NCBI GenBank assembly: GCA_921293015.1
Contig: OV121093.1
Location: 23,012,622-23,076,621, forward strand
Length of the DNA: 64,000 nucleotides
From: Phorcus lineatus
Lineage: Eukaryota; Mollusca; Gastropoda; Trochida; Trochidae
Direction: 5' to 3'
Under the pieces are notes generated by a model. It was not told where the DNA came from and made no database searches. It saw only the letters and a program-made list of their open reading frames with translations. The position numbers were made by a program, and so were the translations under genes. Each line of letters begins with the position of its first letter. Position 1 is the stretch's first letter. Of the stretch, positions 57,556 to 64,000 are shown in pieces.

Positions 57556-59273
57556 AAAGCAAACCACCTCAAATGGACGTCATTCAAACACATACACCAA
57601 TTTTAATTTTGGCTCAGAACACGTCTTCTATACATCTAACCTGGCCTCTTTCACCAAAGAGAAGATTTAGATCCTTTTGTGATGAAACTTTTTTAAACAG
57701 AACATCTTTAAGATTTTATTAGTTGTTATGTTTTGATATTATACATAATAGTGTTAAAATTAACTAACGACTGTGTTGCTGATGGAGATGGAGAGGCAAT
57801 CAAACTTCAGCTGGGTTTTAGAAAAAAATATTTCATTGATATAATGTTGAATTGTATTAAGCATAATACCTGTGAAACGTGACTATTACATGAATTTGAA
57901 CCTGCAAACATCGATATTTTACTTACGATATGGTGGCCTAATTAAGGAAAATTGAAACTGTGATAGGATATATGAAGCACGAAAACTATTGCGCCATCCT
58001 TCATGCAAAAGTTTAAAAAGGGAGGGAGTGATTGCAATTGTCAGTTTGGTTTTCTTTCTCTTTTCACGAGTTGGGTACAAAAACCTATCGCACCTGCAAT
58101 TTGTAGTCAGCTAACGAGATAGTAAAATGGCGCAAAAGAATTGCAATCTCGCATCGAATTCCAGAGAAGATTGTCAGGGTGTATCAGAGCTACGCTGTTA
58201 CTTATCAACCGAACACTGGCAAAATGTTTTTTTGTTCTTTCTAACATTGATTTGCTCGAAAAATCAATTTAAATGTAGTTCGCTATCAAAGCCACGTTAA
58301 ATCAGAGCGTACCTCCTTTATATAAAACATTTTTATTCAAGAATAGGAATCAATTAATAACTATATGAAACACGACAAAATAATCGCACCTGGATGCAAA
58401 ACATTTCTTCAACACATTAAGACAAGCTTTAATTCTTACTTGACTATAGAGTACAACAAAATGCATAAGAAATATATAAAGTTCAAAATAATTTATGCTT
58501 ACGTTACAAAATGCTCTGTAAGGAAACTGTTAATCCAAACTTCTTATACTTTGTATGAGAAGATATTTTACTTGATACTGTCATGCAAGATCTATTTTTT
58601 TACATTGCAAACATCAATTACTCATCAAATGTCAATGTAATTTTATACATATAAATCTTGCTGGATTTACAAATATAATGCTTAGCATCGTGTTGTTGTT
58701 GTACGAATTAATGGCGCTCACGCAAAAAAACGGGATTCGAATCCAGGTTGAGTCAACAATAGACTTAAACTTATTATATTAGATACAATGACGAGATGGG
58801 TGAACAAACTTATAGGTAAAAATGGTCTTTACTTTTAAAACTTTTAAAACATAAAACCGGTTTTTAAAACCTAATCTAAAAAAGTAAATCATCCCTTAGT
58901 GCTGTCCTTTCATTTGTTAAAGAGTGAAAATGATCCCATTTGTTCACTTAATGACAAAGAATTGTTTTCGTATAACCCTCTCTGCACACAATTACTATTA
59001 GTGATGCCTTATAGCATTATTTATACTTACCCGGAGTATATGTGCCATGTAAACAGCCCTAAAATATAATTACCAGAGTATATTTACTCCTAGGAGTAAA
59101 TACAGGTTAAGTAAAAGTATGTTTACCCCATCCTCCTAAAGAACAAAGTCATGTAAATAGGTGTTCTGTTTACTCCAGTAACTAAAATAATAGAATATTC
59201 AAACACTAATGAGGATAAATTCAATGGCGATTTCAAATGGTAATGTCCAATGCCAAGATTGCTCTTTGCAATA
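57556..59273. other. No supported gene
   Basis: AT-rich sequence. The 58365-58640 frame has no motif. GGGATTCGAATCC at 58732-58744 resembles a Pol III B box but lacks an A box and tRNA fold. Confidence 0.45.
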
Positions 59274-59274
59274 C

Positions 59275-59347
<73 letters not shown>

Positions 59348-59351
59348 TTAC

Positions 59352-59382
<31 letters not shown>

Positions 59383-59453
59383 TTTATTTATTTATTTATT
59401 TTTAATCATTATTATTATTATTATTATTTTTAATCATTATTATTATTATTATT
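59274..59453. repeat. (AAT)n-(ATT)n self-complementary microsatellite
   Basis: About 25 AAT units (59274-59347) followed by ATT units interrupted by TTTATTTA and AATC (to 59453). The two halves are complementary and could fold into a long hairpin. Asn, Ile and Leu-repeat frames over it are artefacts. Confidence 0.95.
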
Positions 59454-59824
59454 GAAAGAATTGTGCTGTCAAGGAAATTTTCTGTGTTCAGGTATCCATT
59501 CTAAAGCGGAGAGACCAAACTGGATGAAGGACACAACAAAGAGTAGAGTCCGGTTTATAAAAAAAATAGTATCTCCTGCATTCAATCCCGACATGGAGAC
59601 CAATGTTTTTGAGAAATCTAGCAAACATTTTAAGATACGCATGCGGGCATCATTGCGAGACTGTAAGAAAACCTAAACCTCTAGGTCACCATCGTTGTCG
59701 TTTTCATTGTCATGATGACCGTCAGCATCAATTGTGGTTCCGTCCTCAGGATCTGTCTAAGGATTCATAAGAGTTGTCCCTTCTCATTTCTAATGCAGTT
59801 ACAACTGCACATTCAAATTCTGCA
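59454..59824. other. No supported feature
   Basis: The frame at 59452-59676 is open for 74 codons with mixed composition but no known motif; I could not confirm it as an exon. Confidence 0.35.
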
Positions 59825-59932
59825 TCAATATCTAGTGTCTACTGCAGACAAGTTTCCCGAGCCCCTGGCAGGATTCTAACCTCTTGATCTGTAGCCGAAG
59901 GCGCTAAGCACTGCGCTACTTCACCCCGGAAC
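59825..59932 (-). mobile_element. SINE head fragment
   Basis: On the minus strand: GAAGTAGCGCAGTGCTTAGC (A box), AGGTTAGAATCCTGCCAGG (decayed B box), GGGGCTCGGGAAACTTGTC and TGCAGTAGACACT. These follow the head of the SINE at 30417. The body is missing and unrelated sequence follows. Confidence 0.85.
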
Positions 59933-62625
59933 GTGACATACATATACCTTTACTCATGAAAGTATACTCTAAGGAGTGCGCCTACTCCTATGAGGAACAT
60001 GTGCATATGAGAAAAACACTAATTTCGATTGATGTATCAGTAACTGCAGCCAAAGGGAAATGCACAAACATTACAGAATAAAACTTTCTCTTTCACTTTT
60101 TATGGATAGTATTTGTTATTTAAAATATATATTATCAATTCTTTCAACGAATTCGTTATGCCAGAGGTATGACGACATGACTAACGAAAGGTATCCTTCA
60201 AAATGATATAATTATTTTATGAGGATCCGTTGACGATAACACCGTCGGGTGTACGTATCGTGAGTCAGTAAGTCGAGGGATAGAACTTACGATCACGACT
60301 GTGCATCGACGATGGTAAGGGAAAACGCGCTGGATATAGACAAAGTCATTGGTCTAGGGCATCATAAAGGTCTAGAGTGGTATTTTTATTCTTGTGGAAT
60401 TGATGGCCCGCTTTTATAATGTTTAAAATGTTATACAGAAAGTCAAAAATGGCTAGAGTTGTAAAAAGCGTCAATAGTAACATAAGATATTACAAATTAA
60501 CATAATAAACTACTTCCTTCTTTTGGTTGATCACCGATGACTACTGCGCAGCACTGATAGAAACAACCAGCTTGGCAAAAAAAACTAAACTGTTATTTTC
60601 AATTAATCTTAAACCAAGACAATCATAATAATAAGGTAATTATAATAATGATAATTAAGGAATATCACTTCAAAATGACTGCTTATTGGTTGATCATACT
60701 GATTCAATTCAAATTAATTAAGTTAGAATAACAGAAAAAAATCGTCTTTTATAATCAAAATTGACATGCGACTTAAAAATGTCATATGTATATTTTTATG
60801 TCATGGATGTTAAAGAATATCGGAAAAAGAGCTGAAATTAAAACGGAAAACGAATCAACATCTTTCACAAGTAACAAATATCACAAAGAAACAATCCTTA
60901 TGTATGTGAGCATCTGTAACTTTTGTATATATTATGTAATGTAACAATAAATGTAATTCCTATACACTAATATTACCCTAATGATTTGTTGTGAGTTCTA
61001 TATGATCTGGTACCTGTAAAAAGCATCGACTGTAATCATGGTGTGATTACGGATCCATTGAACCATTTTGAGGTGAACCTATCATGTAGAAAATTAGACT
61101 CTTTTCAATCTGAGCTTAGGCAACGGGCTGATTGTAAATGGCTCCATTAATCTTATCTCGTCGTTTATTGATTAGAAGGCGAATACTACTTCTTCTTTTA
61201 CTAATGCAAGTAAGTCGAAGAAGATAGTTTTCTAGTTTCCATTAATGTTTTTGTAATTGCACTCTGTTGGTGTGTGCAAAAATATCAATGGAATAGACTT
61301 TAGTGCTGGTAGAATTAATGAATAGTGTAAATGTAATTAAATGTAATTAAACGTAACAAAAGAGATAGGTCACTGCAGTGGGTGAGGTGAAAGGATTTGT
61401 GTTTAAAGCTGCTTTCATGAGTTTTTCACTATTACATCGTCAGCGGTTAAGCTAACCCTCATTACCAGAATCTTGCTATGAAACCTGTGAGGATCAACTA
61501 TTATAAACAAAACATTGAAGCTGCTGCATTGGACGTCATTTTATCATAACGTTATGAAATAAAGCTTTAAAGTAAACCGCTTGTTAAACCCTTAAATTTA
61601 ACACCCAATCGCAACCCACTGATATAACACTTCTGGTCTCGTTGTTATCTAGTCGTCTGTTCTAAGTATAGGTTGATAAAACGATACAGTAATCTTTCCT
61701 CATATACCAATGTTTTTGTTCCTTTGTACTAAAACTTCTATACAGCTGTGCATCTTTTTATGAAGTAAATTATATCTAATACAATATTCAGAGTTAGAGT
61801 ACTTGTACAAATTTAATTAAGTTAACTATCAATAATAGCAAATAATAAATCAAATAGCAAGTCATCTGCGTGCATTAATGATAGATGCAAAACATCAGTA
61901 TTCATATGTGGTCTGTAAACATGATAATTAACAATTCATTTAGTTGTTTTTAAAGTTCTCCTCAATCGTGGTCAAATACACTTTCATCTGCATGGAAACC
62001 CGAGGAGCAAGATAGATACGATTTGTCTGACCCCATTTCATTGATTTTGCAATCTCTGTCCATTTGGATCACGCACCAGACTGAATGATTGGGGCAATAT
62101 GCGATAAATCCTCATAAAATGAGTGTTTTATAGTTAAATAAGGTCAACAATTTGAAAGGTTGTGGTCCAGGTTCCATAAAAAGTCACGTAAGTCTTTTAC
62201 TTCACTGTATCTCAGTACTGCGTTGAAAACCACTTCCTGACTGTAGGGTTGTACATTACCAGATAAAGATGTACATCACGTAGGTTTTTTCCTTAATTGA
62301 ACTTTAAGAGCCCTTTATAGGGTTTATCTGACAAGATAATACCTTAATAAGCTATATTAAAAGATTAAAACATAGATGGTTATCCCTGTTTAAGTCTACT
62401 TAAATAAGATGATTTTATTTCGACCAGTGAATCAAAGCATTGACGACACGCTACGAAAAGAGTTCAGTATAATTCAGAAGATTTATCCAGCCGAAAACAT
62501 CATAAGTTATCTCTTAAGCTATATAAACCTTTGAGCATGAGAGAAATCAATTCAATATATGTATACGCCATTTAATGACGTTTACAACTTATCTACATAC
62601 TCCTTTTTTATTCAAGCATGTTTAA
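59933..62625. other. No supported gene
   Basis: About 2.7 kb of AT-rich DNA with no recognised coding, RNA or repeat structure. Confidence 0.5.
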
Positions 62626-63297
62626 GGATGTCCGTTGCTCAAATTCAAAGTATTAAACTTTTTTTCTAACTTGTTTTTTTTAAAAAGTTTAGTGTATTTG
62701 CTTGAAATATTAACAACAAAAATGGGGGTTAGTGTTGGTTTTTTCGAGATATATTATGACTAAGATCCCTATGTCAGTCAGAGATTTAACATGGGAGTCA
62801 ATGGGGAAATGATGACCTTTTTTGAGAAATCTTAAATTTAAATTAGTTCCTGTATTAAACTTTTTTTAATATGAAAACATGTTTGAGTTTACAATATTGT
62901 CTTCCAGAAAAAAGTAAAAAATATATGTGGGTTTTTAGCCGCCACGGCACAACATGTATTCAAACATTTCAATTAAATTATCAACATTTAAGCTATTTTT
63001 GTACCAAAAACATGCTGTCTCCAACTCATTATCTAAAAATGTACCTGAACGCATACATACAAATCATATTCTTTCAACAACATCTACTTTCTAAGAAAAA
63101 CAGATTATAGAACTTGCCCAAATTGCTCAGTCAACAACATTGTGAATTATTTCAAAATGAAAAATACTACGTTTGATAACTTTGATGAATATTTAATCAG
63201 AAATCATCAAAATTGAGAAATTGCCGCTTCATTTTGGTTTATTATATAAGAACATTAAGATTTAAGTTTTGTCATTATGACTGAGGAGCGAACATCC
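62626..63297. mobile_element. 672-bp TTAA-flanked MITE (piggyBac-like)
   Basis: Left end GGATGTCCGTTGCTC and right end, read in reverse, GGATGTTCGCTCCTC; both are bordered by TTAA (62622-62625 and 63298-63301), the target duplication used by piggyBac-type transposases. The interior is T/A-rich and encodes no transposase. The frame 62871-63110 has no motif. Confidence 0.7.
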
Positions 63298-63301
63298 TTA
63301 A

Positions 63302-64000
63302 ACAGGTTTCTATGAAATGATGATGACACTTCCAGACAACGCTAGGCTTCCTCTTTATCACATAGATTTTATTCAGTACAAGTTTGAAAATATATTGAAG
63401 GATAAAGCATGACCTGTCAACGTTTACTTTGTTTTGAAGCATAATTTTAAATAGTCATTCTTTGCTTCCAGAGGTAGCTCGGTCAATACTTCTGGTACCA
63501 CTTCTGTCCCATTACGAGCGTTTCTCGGTCTGGAAAGGTTGAAGCCTAATTTGACGTGATTAAAGTTGGTTGTACAATCAGCAACGCCGATGCTTTGGAA
63601 AGTTACATTTTACTCAAATATGCACTTTGCATTTTTTGCAAAATACATTCGCCTTATTAGGTGACAGCATTGCTTAGGCCTGCGTGACAACAAATATGTT
63701 ATCCATGCATGCAGTGTACCTGTTCAATGACTGAAATATTGCAAGGTAGTTTATGTTGCAATATTGTGCCACCAGGGGTTCCTGCCGGAAGCAAGAGGGC
63801 AGCTTTTATGAAAATAGAAGTTGTATAGGAATTTATAACGGAGCTGCCTCTGTTGGGAGAGAATGTCAAATATCAGTTCATTAAGACAACTGCAGTCTTT
63901 AATTTCAAGACGCTGCGATACCCAAGCTTGGTTTTAGAATACAGCCAGATAATCACTTATGTGCATTGTGCCTTGAGTAAAAGGATTTGATAATCTTTAT
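63302..64000. other. No supported gene
   Basis: The sequence is somewhat more mixed in composition from 63470 to 63820 but holds no convincing open frame or motif. Confidence 0.4.

Noticed and set aside
57985..58135. Inverted words TTGCGCCAT and ATGGCGCAA as terminal repeats
   Set aside because: Only about ten bases match and no target duplication or paralogue is visible.
58732..58744. tRNA or SINE B box GGGATTCGAATCC
   Set aside because: No A box at the right distance, no tRNA fold and no SINE body around it.

Overview
This is eukaryotic nuclear DNA: AT-rich, with no operons, very sparse coding capacity and many decayed mobile elements. The tRNA-headed SINE whose body ends in a GCGGCGTTAAAC-(N)-ACTCACTCAC tail, repeated in several places, is to my recollection typical of marine gastropods, especially abalone (Haliotis). 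I therefore read the window as a gastropod genome with moderate confidence. No intact host gene was found.

Layout. 1-4722: a segment duplicated again at 36.6-37.6 kb, a 618-bp element with iterated inverted ends (796-1413), a dispersed repeat, a U6 snRNA pseudogene (2330-2394) and two LINE 3' tails. 5105-6860: an internally deleted LINE (endonuclease plus part of the RT) whose N-terminus carries a 2A-like NPGP motif. 6.9-13.4 kb: mostly featureless, with a small inverted-repeat element at 11.8-12.0 kb. 13.4-16.0 kb: a mariner transposase C-terminus next to an L1/Tx1-like LINE. 16-20.6 kb: simple repeats and a second mariner end. 20626-25015: a 4.4-kb palindromic foldback-like element with ~200-bp tandem units in both arms; a partial copy lies at 27797-28147. 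29543-29946: a 44-bp minisatellite. 30417-30730: a full-length SINE with a 12-bp target duplication.

31387-32176 is the only candidate host gene: a secreted YWTD/LDL-receptor-class-B-like ORF with a poly(A) signal, broken by one frameshift. 33.4-36.4 kb holds two directly oriented Tc1-like elements with TATA boxes, one with the complete DD34E triad spread over three frames and one cut short. 36593-37605 is a 67-71-bp VNTR plus a (CT)n tract inserted into the second copy of the 1-227 segment. 38.1-38.4 kb is a near-perfect hairpin followed by three CRE palindromes. 39065-41480 is a 5'-truncated CR1/L2-like LINE whose RT has lost a catalytic Asp.

The last 20 kb hold a degenerate ~70-bp array, a second CRE cluster, two members (2253 and 620 bp) of a TA-flanked inverted-repeat family, SINE pieces, an (AAT)n/(ATT)n hairpin and a 672-bp TTAA-flanked MITE. 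The features do not form a pathway; the window is a record of transposon colonisation and decay. Family calls rest on motifs read by eye. Percent identities, clade assignments and copy numbers need alignment searches.
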